NCBI RefSeq assembly: GCF_015674855.1
Contig: NZ_JADMLG010000006.1
Location: 248,001-312,000 of the forward strand
Direction of reading: 5' to 3'
DNA length: 64,000 bases
Source of the DNA: Nocardia bovistercoris
Lineage (GTDB): Bacteria > Actinomycetota > Actinomycetes > Mycobacteriales > Mycobacteriaceae
Made by a program: the position numbers and the translations under genes. The number at the start of each line of letters is the position of its first letter. The stretch's first letter is position 1. Below the pieces are notes generated by a model that saw only the letters and a list, made by a program, of their open reading frames with translations, did no database searches and had not been told where the DNA came from. Positions 8,748 to 17,446 of this stretch are shown one piece after another.

Positions 8748-10688
8748 TCACCGCCCCGAGCCGACGGTGAACGGGACCGGTCCCGGCGCGTCCGGCGGTC
8801 GCCGGACGGTCATGGCTCGGTGCGGCGCCCGGCGGGGTGGGCGGACGCGAGCGCCACGGCGATGCCAGTTCCAGACCGGGACGAGATCGGCGTCCTCGTC
8901 GAGGACCCGCGCGAGCAGGCGGATCTGTTCGACATCGATGCCCTTCGGGACGAGGCAGGCGAACGCCCGCAGCGGAGCCTCCGTCGGTGTGCGCGGGTCG
9001 ATCTGAGCGGGCGGAAAGGCGACGAGCAGATCGGTTGCCGTTCGAATTCCCAGTTGGCGCAGTTCGATACGGGTTCTGGTGCCCGCGCGTACCGTCTTGC
9101 CGACGCTGCCGCCGACCCGATCGACCGACTCGGCGGGGGCCTTGGCCCCGGACTCGGGAGCCTTGGCCGCGGCGGGAGCGACCTGAAGCCGCGCCCGCTC
9201 CAGTTGTTCCAGGGTGACGCCGCGGCACTCGGGCCGTCGCCGACGGGGCAGGACCCCGCGGGACCACGCCCGGCGTTCCTGTCCTCGGGTGATCTCGCTG
9301 TGGTCCAAGTGCAGGTAGAGCGTCGCCTGATCGATCCAGTCCACCAGCCTGGCCAGCGGCACTCGTGTGTGCAGCATGACATCGACGAGATTCGCCGTCA
9401 CCAGGCTCTGCATATCCTCGATTCCCTCTTCGACGAGCCGGGATTCGTACCAGACGTTCAGTCCGTCGATCTGGTTGAGCGGATACTTCGGGGTGAGTTG
9501 GGGAACGGCGGCGCGCAGGGTGACCGCCGCGGTCCGGTGCAGCGCGTAGATGCCGACGATCGGGAAGGAGCCGACCACGAACGCGACAGCCGCGCCGCCG
9601 CCACCGCGCTCGACCGGGTCCAGTATCTGGAACAGGGTCGCCACGGTGGTGAAGACCACGACGAGTCGCAGAACCGCCGAAGCGTAGGCGCTGGGTCGCA
9701 GGTCGCTCTGGAAATAGCGGCGGATGAGGCTTTGGAAGGTGAAGGCGTAGGCGCCGAAGAAGCCGAATTTGAGGGCGTCCCATACCGTGTGCGGGTCTTT
9801 CAGGAAATTCGTATCCGCCAGCGTCGCGGTCCAGCAGGTCGAGAAGATCACCGCGGTGAGCATGACCGGGAACAAGGTCTCGGTCTTGACCACGAAATCT
9901 CGTCCGCGCGCGGAGGAGACGGCGCGTCCATAATAGGCGTTGAACTTCTGCCGATAGATATTGCCCTCTTCGTCCTGGAGATAGCCGCGGTCGGCGATCC
10001 ATTCCTGGTAGAACTCCGAGGATCGCGGTGGGCGCGGCAGATATCTCGGCTCGTCCACCGCCAGACGATGCAGATGGATGACATATTCGTTCCACAACGC
10101 GCCTGCGCGCTGGCCGAGGAATCGAATGTAGAGCCAGCTCGGCACGAACGACAGCACCCATACGAGGAAGACTTTCAGGAGTGCGATGCCGACCGGCTCC
10201 TCGCCGGTGTGCCGGGTCTCGTCGTTCCACACGGCGAAGTACGCGATGACCAACGGCGTCAAGATCAGAATCTGAAGCATTCCCAGCGCGACATTCCGGC
10301 GCAACCATTCTGCGAAGCTGCGCGATTCCGCCACGTTCCCGTCGCCCTCTCGGCCGTCGTCGAGTGCGCTCTGGGTCAGCGCCAGCAGTGCCGCGCACGT
10401 GTGCGGACGGTCGCGCAGACTGCGGTCGACGCACTCGAGGAGCTTTCGGCGGCCGCACCGGCTGACCGCCGTGTTCACGGATTGGTGGAGCGCCGTGTTG
10501 TTCTGGAAGAGTTCGCCGAATTCGACCTCGATAGCGCGCGCCACCCGATCGTTCTCGGTGAGCAACCGCGCCGCCCGAAGCCGGTAGACCTCGTCGTGGC
10601 GACTGTCGGATTCGGGGTACAGCTTGGCCCGCAGGAACGACAGAGACAGCTGTTTCGCCAGATCCTGAGTTGGCGCCGTGGCATCCAT
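8748..10688 (-). CDS. Six-TM membrane protein of unknown function
   Basis: 646 residues from ATG 10688 (CGGAGGAG immediately upstream, rather close). Hydrophobic segments lie at about 134-154, 167-188, 273-292, 306-322, 338-356 and 365-384. The soluble N-terminus (1-130) is charged. The C-terminal 260 residues include EEGIEDMQSLVTANLVDVML and LRQLGIRTATDLLVAFPP, which look like helix-hairpin-helix-type segments, separated by an Ala/Lys/Pro linker. I do not recognise the family. It is divergent from LysM-only genes and may work with them. Confidence 0.72.
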   Translation of the reverse strand: MDATAPTQDLAKQLSLSFLRAKLYPESDSRHDEVYRLRAARLLTENDRVARAIEVEFGELFQNNTALHQSVNTAVSRCGRRKLLECVDRSLRDRPHTCAALLALTQSALDDGREGDGNVAESRSFAEWLRRNVALGMLQILILTPLVIAYFAVWNDETRHTGEEPVGIALLKVFLVWVLSFVPSWLYIRFLGQRAGALWNEYVIHLHRLAVDEPRYLPRPPRSSEFYQEWIADRGYLQDEEGNIYRQKFNAYYGRAVSSARGRDFVVKTETLFPVMLTAVIFSTCWTATLADTNFLKDPHTVWDALKFGFFGAYAFTFQSLIRRYFQSDLRPSAYASAVLRLVVVFTTVATLFQILDPVERGGGGAAVAFVVGSFPIVGIYALHRTAAVTLRAAVPQLTPKYPLNQIDGLNVWYESRLVEEGIEDMQSLVTANLVDVMLHTRVPLARLVDWIDQATLYLHLDHSEITRGQERRAWSRGVLPRRRRPECRGVTLEQLERARLQVAPAAAKAPESGAKAPAESVDRVGGSVGKTVRAGTRTRIELRQLGIRTATDLLVAFPPAQIDPRTPTEAPLRAFACLVPKGIDVEQIRLLARVLDEDADLVPVWNWHRRGARVRPPRRAPHRAMTVRRPPDAPGPVPFTVGSGR

Positions 10689-11105
10689 ATCTCCTCCGAT
10701 ACGTCCATCGCGACGGCTCGGCTCGCCATCGGGATGCCCCCGCGGTGGCTGTTTCGATCGCTCCAACGGTAGGCGCGGCGGCCCGGCGGGTAACGAGTAA
10801 TTCACTACTCGGTTTCGACATCGGCGCGGGCGATCGCGGTTCCCCGAAACGCCGCGCTCCGAATTCGCTCGAGCGGTCGCACCGGCCCCGAATTCCCGCT
10901 CGGCGACGGAAAGTTGCTGCAACTGTCAATTGATGTTCCGGCAGCTGTTGAACAGCAGAATAATTCGAGTCGGGTAGTGCACTACGCGAATTCTGATCGA
11001 TCGGCGCGAGCGCTTCGAACCGGAGTTCGCCGATTGTAAGCTGAGGGCTGTCAAATTCGGAGAGTCGAAATATGCGATCTCCGACCGTCTCTCAGGAGTG
11101 ATCCG
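10689..11105. promoter_or_regulatory. Divergent intergenic region with palindromes
   Basis: About 420 bases between the membrane protein and LysM genes. It is less GC-rich than its surroundings and holds two perfect palindromes: GCTGTT-G-AACAGC (10944-10956) and GTAGTGCACTAC (10974-10985), the latter within AATTCG...CGAATT flanks. These are candidate operators for the LysM pair. No gene is supported. Confidence 0.45.
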
Positions 11106-11585
11106 ATGTTGAAGACATACACGGTCGTCGAAGGCGACACGCTCACCGCGATCTCGAAGAAATTCTACGGACAGACGGGGTTCTTCGAACTCATCGCCGC
11201 GGCCAGCGCCATCGAGGATCCCGACCGGATATTCCCCCGCCAGGTGCTCATCCTGCCCGAGGTGAACCGCAAGCACACGGTCGCGAACGGCGACACCCTG
11301 TGGGCGCTGGCCGGGAAATACTACGGACCGCACAACGCCCGCCTGTTCCCCTTGATCGCGGCGGCCAACAGCCTCCCGGATCCCGACGATATCCACCCCG
11401 GTCAGGTCCTCATCATTCCCGGCATCACCTACGTCGTCGAGCCACACGACACCCTGTCCGGAATCGCCCAGCGGTTCTACGGCGACGCGTCGAAGTTTCC
11501 GGTGATCGCGGAGGCGAACCAGCTGCCGGACCCCAACCACATCGAGGTCGGGCAGAAACTCGTCATTCCCCCGAAGAACTACTAG
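11106..11585 (+). CDS. LysM-only protein with three LysM repeats
   Basis: 159 residues made entirely of three LysM units (about 4-50, 55-104, 108-156), each starting YTVVEGDTL / HTVANGDTL / YVVEPHDTL and ending VLILP, VLIIP, LVIPP. LysM binds N-acetylglucosamine-containing polymers such as peptidoglycan. There is no signal peptide or TM segment, so cytoplasmic location or non-classical export is implied. SD-like CAGGAG precedes ATG 11106. Followed 14 bases later by a single-LysM gene. Confidence 0.88.
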   Translation: MLKTYTVVEGDTLTAISKKFYGQTGFFELIAAASAIEDPDRIFPRQVLILPEVNRKHTVANGDTLWALAGKYYGPHNARLFPLIAAANSLPDPDDIHPGQVLIIPGITYVVEPHDTLSGIAQRFYGDASKFPVIAEANQLPDPNHIEVGQKLVIPPKNY

Positions 11586-11599
11586 TCAGGAGCAGAACA

Positions 11600-11788
11600 A
11601 TGGTCGAGATCCACACCGTCGTCGCGGGCGATACCCTGTCCGAAATCGTCATGAAGAAGTACGGCGACCTCAAATTCCTCCGGAAGATCGCCGAGCTCAA
11701 CAACATCGCGAATCCGGACCTGATCCGGGTCGGACAGAAGATCTCACTTCCGTCCAGGTCCGACCTCACCGCGGGGTCGAGCGCATAG
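11600..11788 (+). CDS. Single-LysM small protein
   Basis: 62 residues, one LysM domain (IHTVVAGDTLSEIVMKKYG ... IRVGQKISLPS) with a short Ser/Gly tail, no signal peptide. ATG 11600 follows CAGGAG at 11587-11592. Probably co-transcribed with the three-repeat gene. Short cytosolic LysM proteins of this kind occur in phage-tail-like baseplates and as BON-LysM stress proteins; no other sign of either is present here. Confidence 0.85.
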   Translation: MVEIHTVVAGDTLSEIVMKKYGDLKFLRKIAELNNIANPDLIRVGQKISLPSRSDLTAGSSA

Positions 11789-11902
11789 CCGGATTCAGCA
11801 CGCCGCTCACCCGATCTCGCGGTCGCTTTCGTTCAGATCCGGTCGCGGGCGACGAGTTGGGCGGCGGTGGCACTCGTTGGCGCCCTGCAGGCAGGGTTGC
11901 GG

Positions 11903-13126
11903 TCAGGCGACGGTCATCGGCAAGGTCTCCCAGCCGCGCACCGTCGAGGTCGACGACAGCGCGAGGGCGTCCCAGTCCACGTCCCAAGTCGGGAACCGCT
12001 TCAGGAATTCCTCGATCGCGACCCGCGCTTCCAGGCGCGCCAGCGAGGCGCCGAGGCAGAAGTGGGTGCCGAGACCGAAGGTCCGCAGGGTTCCGGTCTT
12101 GCGGTGGATGTCGTAGATGTCGGGATCGGTCCAGTGGTCGGAGTCCCGGTTCGCCGACGCGACCAGCAGCATCATCGCGCTGCCCGCGGGGACGACCGTG
12201 CCGTGGTACTCGACGTCGGTGGTGACGTAGCGGGCGATGGCGTGCCCCGTCGGCTCGAAGCGCAGGGTCTCCTCGATGGCCTTGGGAATCAACTGCGGGT
12301 TCGCGACGAGTTCGGCGCGACGGTCGGGATAGCGGGCCAACAGCGAACCGAGCCAGCCGAGCAGGCGGGCGGTGGTCTCGTTGCCCGCGCCCGCGACGAC
12401 GGTGATGTAGGTGAGGATCTCCTGGCGCGTGAGGGTGCGGGTGACGCCTTCGGTGTCCTCGAATTCGGCGCGCAGCAATTCGGTCATCAGGTCGTCGGAC
12501 GGGTGTTCGGTGCGCCAGTCGATGTATTCGGCGAAGTGGTCCGCGTGCGGAATCGCCTTGTCGGACACCGCCATCTGCTCTCCGGGCACGGTGCGCAGGT
12601 TCTCGTCCGCGCGATCGCGGACCGACTGCTGATCGGCTTCCGGGATGCCGAGCAGCATGCCGATGACCCGCATCGGCACCTCGTTGGCGAAGGCGGTCAT
12701 GAAGTCGAAGCTGCCGACGCCGGCGAGGCGGTCCAGCGAGCGCGTGCACATCTCCCGGATCTGCGGTTCCAGCGACAGCACCCGCCGCGGCGTGAAGACG
12801 CGCGCGAGCAGGCCGCGGTGGATGTCGTGGGCGGGCGGGTCCTCCATGAGCAGGGTGCCCGGCGGAATCTCGATGCCCGCCTTGATGATTTCCAGGATCG
12901 GCCCGCGCGAGGAGGAGAAGGTCCGCCAGTCGAGCAGGGCGCGGTCGATGTCGTCGTAGCGGCTCAGGGCGTAGAAGTCGTGCTCGGCGTTGTAGTAGAG
13001 CGGCGCCTCCGCGCGCAGCCGCCGATAGACCGGGTAGGGGTCACGCGCGATGTCGCGGTCCCATGGATCCCAGCGGACGCTCTCGGGCGAAGACGCTTCG
13101 GCCGCGGCGACTTGTGTTTCCGGCAT
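11903..13126 (-). CDS. Cytochrome P450
   Basis: 407 residues, a complete bacterial class I P450. I-helix motif AGAGNETT, K-helix ETLR, and haem loop FGLGTHFCLG with the ligand Cys357. It starts at ATG 13126 (MPETQVAAAE). Needs ferredoxin and reductase partners, which are not adjacent. It stands alone, convergent with the LysM genes; substrate unknown. Its long acidic substrate-recognition region (EIPPGTLLMEDPPAHDIHRG) is of the type seen in CYP families acting on terpenoids or steroids, which is suggestive only. Confidence 0.92.
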   Translation of the reverse strand: MPETQVAAAEASSPESVRWDPWDRDIARDPYPVYRRLRAEAPLYYNAEHDFYALSRYDDIDRALLDWRTFSSSRGPILEIIKAGIEIPPGTLLMEDPPAHDIHRGLLARVFTPRRVLSLEPQIREMCTRSLDRLAGVGSFDFMTAFANEVPMRVIGMLLGIPEADQQSVRDRADENLRTVPGEQMAVSDKAIPHADHFAEYIDWRTEHPSDDLMTELLRAEFEDTEGVTRTLTRQEILTYITVVAGAGNETTARLLGWLGSLLARYPDRRAELVANPQLIPKAIEETLRFEPTGHAIARYVTTDVEYHGTVVPAGSAMMLLVASANRDSDHWTDPDIYDIHRKTGTLRTFGLGTHFCLGASLARLEARVAIEEFLKRFPTWDVDWDALALSSTSTVRGWETLPMTVA

Positions 13127-13277
13127 GTTCTCTCTCGCACTTCCTGCGCAAGGTCCCGCGACTCGAATCGCGTACCGATTTCCAGCCATGCGGATCCATG
13201 TTCTCGTAATCGGAAATGACATTACCGTTCGCCGCGACCCGCTGTCTCCGAAATGCCACACCGCGGCCTCGGCGGAA

Positions 13278-13778
13278 CTACCCCGCCTGCCGGTCACGTT
13301 CGGCCCGGCTCGCCGCGATCCGCCGCGCGGCCAGCTCGGCCGCGCGTTCGGGATCGCGGCCGGTGAGGCGGCGCAGGATGCGCCGCAGCGGCACGATCTC
13401 GCCGTATCCGCCCCACCGCCCCTCCGGCACCTCGGTGGGGAACACCCAGATGCGGGCGGGATCGCGCGGCCACCGACCGCCCTCGGCGTCGAGGATCGCG
13501 TCGGTGATCTCGCGGACGACGCCCGCTCGCGCGTCGGGGTCCAACTGCCCTTCCGGCACGGTGGCGACCACCTTGTAGCGCGGCGCGTGCGCAGGCGCGC
13601 CGCCGACGTACACGGCGGCTGGACGATGCACGAATACCCAGGAGACCGACCGCGTTTCCGGGTCGGCGGGATCGAATCCCTCGTGGCGAATGAGGATTTC
13701 GGTGATCCGATCGATCAGCGCCGCCTCGCGGTCGGGCGCGCACGAGCCGTCGGGGAGATAGAGATCGAGCATCGGCAT
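13278..13778 (-). CDS. Tautomerase-like protein
   Basis: 166 residues starting Met-Pro (MPMLDLYLPDG), so Pro1 may be the catalytic base. VPEGQLDPDARAGVVREITDAIL is the typical second-strand/helix region of the tautomerase fold. TEVPEGRWGGYGEIVPLRRIL resembles the C-terminus of the 7101-7550 protein, marking the two as distant paralogues. Divergent from an HxlR regulator, which probably controls it. Confidence 0.75.
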   Translation of the reverse strand: MPMLDLYLPDGSCAPDREAALIDRITEILIRHEGFDPADPETRSVSWVFVHRPAAVYVGGAPAHAPRYKVVATVPEGQLDPDARAGVVREITDAILDAEGGRWPRDPARIWVFPTEVPEGRWGGYGEIVPLRRILRRLTGRDPERAAELAARRIAASRAERDRQAG

Positions 13779-13798
13779 GGCGTTCGACTCCTCAGTTC

Positions 13799-13810
13799 AG
13801 TTTTTAAACT
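13799..13810. promoter_or_regulatory. AT-rich palindrome AGTTT-TT-AAACT, candidate HxlR operator
   Basis: Lies in the 95-bp region between the divergent tautomerase and HxlR genes. AT-rich dyads near the promoter are typical of HxlR-type operators. Assigned by position. Confidence 0.45.
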
Positions 13811-13873
13811 CAGATGCCGCGAACGGTACGGGTGCTGGGTAGCAAAAGTCAACCCAGATGGTAGGGTGACCGC

Positions 13874-14368
13874 ATGGACGTGCCCGCGCGAATCGATCCG
13901 AGCAACTGTTCGGTGGCCCGCGCGCTCGCGGTCGTCGGGGAACGCTGGTCGCTGCTCATCGTCCGCGAGGCCATCGACGGGGCCCGGCGCTTCAGCGACT
14001 TCCGCGACCGGCTCGGCATCGCGAGCAACCTGCTCACCACCCGACTCGACGGTCTCGTCGACGCGGGCGTGTTGCAACGAATCCCCTATCGGGAGCCGGG
14101 CAGCAGGCAGCGGTTCGAATACCTGCTCACCGAACGGGGAATGGATCTTCGACCGACCCTGGTCGCCCTGCTCGAATGGGGCGATCGGCATCTCGCCGAC
14201 CCGCTGGGGCCATCCGTCGTGGTCCGCCATCGCCCCGCGGACGAGGACGACGCCTGCGACCAGCCCGTCCGACTGGTGCTCGAATGCGCAGCGGGCCACA
14301 CCGACCTGTCACCCACCGACATCCACCGCACCCCCGGTCCCGCCGCCCGATTCACGGAACCGAGCTGA
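13874..14368 (+). CDS. HxlR-family winged-helix regulator
   Basis: 164 residues. The HxlR signature is clear: CSVARALAVVGERWSLLIVREA, FSDFRDRLGIASNLLTTRL and GVLQRIPY (winged helix, residues about 13-95). The C-terminal 60 residues are less conserved and have HRPADEDDACD and CAAGH, possibly a redox- or ligand-sensing part. HxlR proteins often answer to quinones, aldehydes or reactive electrophiles. The divergent tautomerase gene is the likely target. Confidence 0.88.
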   Translation: MDVPARIDPSNCSVARALAVVGERWSLLIVREAIDGARRFSDFRDRLGIASNLLTTRLDGLVDAGVLQRIPYREPGSRQRFEYLLTERGMDLRPTLVALLEWGDRHLADPLGPSVVVRHRPADEDDACDQPVRLVLECAAGHTDLSPTDIHRTPGPAARFTEPS

Positions 14369-14586
14369 CCGCGCCGAACCGTCAGCGTGCGGTCCTCGTG
14401 CGGTTGCCCGTCGAACGGCTCGACGCCGGGTCGCCCGCTTGGACTATCGGCAGCGGTCCCGTCCGTCTCGAGGACACGGCGAGACGCTGTAGAGCAAGAT
14501 CGAGAATGCCATTTCCGGCGGCGCTCCCGTTTGGTACGTTCGTTCGAAGAGTCGACCCGGCTCGCCAACGTGAAGGGTGATATCAG

Positions 14587-14874
14587 GTGTCCAAGGCCTA
14601 CATCGTCGTCAAAGAACTGATCAAGGACCCGGCCGGGATGGCCGAGTACGGCAAGGTCGCCGCGAAATCCATGGCCAAGGGCGTCACTGTGCTCGCGATC
14701 GACACCAAGACCGAAGTGCTCGAGGGCGAATGGGCCGCCACCCAGACCGTTGTACTCGAATTCGAGTCGGCCGAGGCCGCGCACGGCTGGTACGACTCCG
14801 AGGAATACCAGGCCGCGATCCCGCTGCGACAGGCGGCGGCGGATTGCACCGCGATTCTCATCAACGGCCTGTAG
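14587..14874 (+). CDS. DUF1330 family protein
   Basis: 95 residues, an alpha+beta barrel (dimeric ferredoxin-like) DUF1330 protein: KAYIVVKELIKDPAGMAEYGK, TVVLEFESAEAAHGWYDSEEYQ and a C-terminal CTAILINGL. Start GTG 14587 with GAAGGG upstream. Role unknown; relatives are found with catabolic genes. Convergent with the SRPBCC gene. Confidence 0.85.
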   Translation: MSKAYIVVKELIKDPAGMAEYGKVAAKSMAKGVTVLAIDTKTEVLEGEWAATQTVVLEFESAEAAHGWYDSEEYQAAIPLRQAAADCTAILINGL

Positions 14875-14912
14875 TTCGACCGCTCGCACCGCCGATCAGC
14901 GGCGTGCCGCCG

Positions 14913-14932
14913 ATCAGCGCCCGGGCGCTGAT
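14913..14932. terminator. Perfect 20-bp palindrome ATCAGCGCCCGGGCGCTGAT
   Basis: Self-complementary with no spacer, between convergent DUF1330 and SRPBCC genes. A second partial copy (14937-14952) overlaps the SRPBCC stop codon and a shorter one (CCGATCAGC) occurs at 14892. Could be a terminator cruciform or a dyad-binding site. Confidence 0.5.
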
Positions 14933-14937
14933 GCCGA

Positions 14938-15390
14938 TCAGCGCCCGGGCGCGACGGCGCGCGCGGCCTCGTCCAGCACCCGATCGAAGGCGTAGCGCAG
15001 CAGCGGGCGCATGACGCGCCGGGTGAGGTACGCGCCCGCAAGTGGCAGGCGCAATTCCGCGGTCGTGGTCCAGCGCACCCGGGTGCCGCCGTCCTCGGCC
15101 GCCGCGAAATCGACGCGGCCGCCCTCGTGCCGTGACGGCGGAATGCTGCGGTAGACGTGATATTCGAAGGAGTGCGGCGGGTCGTAGGCGGTGATGCGCT
15201 CCCAGAAGCAGCCGACCGCCCAGATCAGCACGCGCACCGCGCCGCGGCCGTACGGCGCGGTATCGCCGCGCACCGCGAGCCGCTCGTGCAGCACCATGCC
15301 GATGCGAGTGTAGTTGTGCGCGTTGCTGATCCAATCGAAGACCGCGCTCGGCGGCGCGGCGATCGTCCGTTCCACGGTGACCGTCTCCAT
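14938..15390 (-). CDS. SRPBCC (START-like) family protein
   Basis: 150 residues with the polyketide-cyclase/dehydrase pattern: VERTIAAPPSAVFDWISN, a central GCFWERITAYDPPHSFEYHVY, and RVRWTTTAELRLPLAG before a long C-terminal helix. Such proteins form a hydrophobic ligand cavity. Start ATG 15390 (METVTVE). Upstream there is a dyad at 15449-15469. Confidence 0.82.
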   Translation of the reverse strand: METVTVERTIAAPPSAVFDWISNAHNYTRIGMVLHERLAVRGDTAPYGRGAVRVLIWAVGCFWERITAYDPPHSFEYHVYRSIPPSRHEGGRVDFAAAEDGGTRVRWTTTAELRLPLAGAYLTRRVMRPLLRYAFDRVLDEAARAVAPGR

Positions 15391-15448
15391 GGTCCGCCCC
15401 TCTCGACTCGTCGGGCCGATCCGACCCGAGGTGACTACCGGGAAATGC

Positions 15449-15469
15449 TCTACTACAAACGATAGTAGA
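15449..15469. promoter_or_regulatory. Inverted repeat TCTACTA-N7-TAGTAGA
   Basis: Perfect 7-bp arms 59 bases upstream of the SRPBCC start and in an AT-richer patch. Candidate operator for the SRPBCC gene; regulator unknown. Confidence 0.45.
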
Positions 15470-15642
15470 CACTCGTGGTGCGGTTGTCAGCCGCACCGTC
15501 CGACCCGCGTCCGCGAGGGCACCGTCCGTTCATCTCGCCGTAGCCGGGACGTGGGATTCTGGGGCGGTGCCGGGCCGCCGTGCGCTCGGGTCGGAGTAGG
15601 TCCGCGACACGGGTAGGCTCGCGCTCCGGCGGACGAGAGGAT

Positions 15643-16776
15643 ATGGGGCGACTGGTGACAATCGACAGTGCGATCGGTCGGGTGGTCCCGACCACCGACG
15701 CGGACCTCGCGGCGCGACGCGAAGCCTCGCGCGCGGAGATCGGCGCGCCGGTCACCGGGCACCTGCCCGCGCGCGGCAGCGACTACGCGGTGCTCGCGCG
15801 TGAGGTCCGCCGCGCCGGGCTGCTGCACCGGCGGCGGCGCTACTACCTGTACAAGACCACCGCCGTCACGCTGGCCTACCTCGGCGGCTGGGTGGCGTTC
15901 GTACTCCTCGGCGAATCCTGGTGGCAACTCGGCGTCGCGGCCTTCCTCGCCGCGGTGTTCGCGCAGTTCGCCTTCCTCGGCCACGACGCGGGCCACCGCC
16001 AGATCTTCGCGAGCCGCCGCGCCAACTACCTCTACGGCCTGTTCGCGGGCAATCTCGGCATCGGGCTGAGCATCGGTTGGTGGGTGAGCAACCACAACCG
16101 GCACCACGCGCATCCCAACACCGAGGGCGCCGACCCCGACGCCACGGGTATCCTCGCCTACTCCGGCGAGCGGGCCGCGGCGGGAAAGGGCATGCGGCGG
16201 TTCATCTTCCGATACCAGGGCGTGCTGTTCTTCCCGATGCTGCTGCTGGAGGCGGGCAGCCTGCACTACGCCAGCGCGCGCGCCGTGTCACGGTGGCCGA
16301 TCGCGCACCGCGGCTGGGAGGGCGCGCTACTCGCCGCGCACCTGCTCGGCATGGTCGGTGTGGTCTTCGCCGTGCTGCCCGCGGGCGCGGCGATCGCATT
16401 CCTCGCCGTACAGCAGGGCCTGTTCGGCTTCTACATGGGCTGCACGTTCGCGCCCAACCACAAGGGCATGGCGGTGCTGACCGACGACCGGTCGACCGAC
16501 TTCCTGCGCCGCCAGGTCCTCACCTCACGCAACGTGCGCGGCGGCTGGGCCGTCGACACCGCCATGGGCGGCCTGAACTACCAGATCGAGCACCACCTGT
16601 TCCCGTCCATGCCCCGCCCGAACCTGCGCCACGCCCGACCGATGGTCCAGGACTTCTGCACCCGGATCGGCGTGCCCTACCACGAAACCGGCCTGTTCGA
16701 GTCTTACCGCGAAGCATTGAGCCACCTGCACGACGCGGGCAAGCACGCCGATTCCACCGCGAGCTCGCTGGGCTAG
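15643..16776 (+). CDS. Membrane fatty-acid desaturase
   Basis: 377 residues. Three histidine boxes of the membrane di-iron desaturases: HDAGH (114-118), HNRHH (151-155) and QIEHH (314-318). Hydrophobic segments lie between about 74-110, 130-148, 215-235 and 255-285. The QIEHH third box without an N-terminal cytochrome b5 domain is like mycobacterial DesA3-type or linoleoyl-type acyl desaturases. Acts on acyl chains in the cytoplasmic membrane. ATG 15643 has GAGAGG upstream. No reductase gene adjoins it. Confidence 0.92.
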   Translation: MGRLVTIDSAIGRVVPTTDADLAARREASRAEIGAPVTGHLPARGSDYAVLAREVRRAGLLHRRRRYYLYKTTAVTLAYLGGWVAFVLLGESWWQLGVAAFLAAVFAQFAFLGHDAGHRQIFASRRANYLYGLFAGNLGIGLSIGWWVSNHNRHHAHPNTEGADPDATGILAYSGERAAAGKGMRRFIFRYQGVLFFPMLLLEAGSLHYASARAVSRWPIAHRGWEGALLAAHLLGMVGVVFAVLPAGAAIAFLAVQQGLFGFYMGCTFAPNHKGMAVLTDDRSTDFLRRQVLTSRNVRGGWAVDTAMGGLNYQIEHHLFPSMPRPNLRHARPMVQDFCTRIGVPYHETGLFESYREALSHLHDAGKHADSTASSLG

Positions 16777-16801
16777 CGATTCACCGGTGACGTGGAGTCG
16801 T

Positions 16802-17392
16802 TCAGCCGTTCGTCGCCGAATCCCGTTGCCAGGCACGCTCGATCAACTTCATCAGCGCCGGGTAGACGAACAGGTATCGGAACGGCAGGATCGCGGCCAT
16901 GTAGAGGCGACCGAGCAGGCCGTTCGGCTTGACCAGGACGGCCATCTGCCCGTGATATCCGCCCGACGCGTCGGGCACCCAGCCGATGTGCATGGCCGCG
17001 TGCACCGTCGCGTTCGCGATCTCGGCCAGCCATTCGGACTCGGTCCGGTACACCGGGGTGAACGGCAGGGTGCGGAACTCGGGCCCGCGCGGCCCATCCC
17101 GCAGGTCCTCGGGTAGTCGATCGCGCAACGTGCGCACGCGTGCGCCGATACCGGCGTCCTCGTCGTCCCAGCCGAACAGCGCGCCGAGCCGCCAGCGGAT
17201 CGCGAACAACGCGCGGTAGGCGAAGGAGACTTCGTCGTCGCCGTTGTCGGAGGTGAACACCTCGACCAAGCGATCCAGATCCCTCGGACCGCCCGAGGCG
17301 GGCAACAACCAGACGTCCGCGACGTCGAAATCGGGGGCAACGGCGTGCACACGCCACGGCTGGTCGGTGAACACCGAGATCGGAATCCTCAT
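16802..17392 (-). CDS. DUF2867 family protein
   Basis: 196 residues from ATG 17392 (GAAGGAG 7 bases upstream). Contains DVADVWLLPAS, SFAYRALFAIRWRLGALFGWDD, EWLAEIANATVHAAMHIGW and a hydrophobic C-terminal stretch MAAILPFRYLFVYPALMKLIE, the layout of DUF2867 proteins. A single membrane-associated helix at the C-terminus is likely. Function unknown. Divergent from an AraC-type gene. Confidence 0.8.
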   Translation of the reverse strand: MRIPISVFTDQPWRVHAVAPDFDVADVWLLPASGGPRDLDRLVEVFTSDNGDDEVSFAYRALFAIRWRLGALFGWDDEDAGIGARVRTLRDRLPEDLRDGPRGPEFRTLPFTPVYRTESEWLAEIANATVHAAMHIGWVPDASGGYHGQMAVLVKPNGLLGRLYMAAILPFRYLFVYPALMKLIERAWQRDSATNG

Positions 17393-17446
17393 GGGCTGGC
17401 TCCTTCGAAACGGACGGCGGCGAGTCCGCGGTGCGAACATGGGGGA

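Noticed and set aside
8665..10929. 754-codon frame overlapping the six-TM protein
   Set aside because: Alternative frame on the same strand; Arg/Pro-rich and without the hydrophobic segments of the real gene.
11106..11788. Phage tail or tailocin locus
   Set aside because: LysM-only proteins are compatible, but there is no sheath, tube, baseplate, tape-measure or lysis gene nearby.
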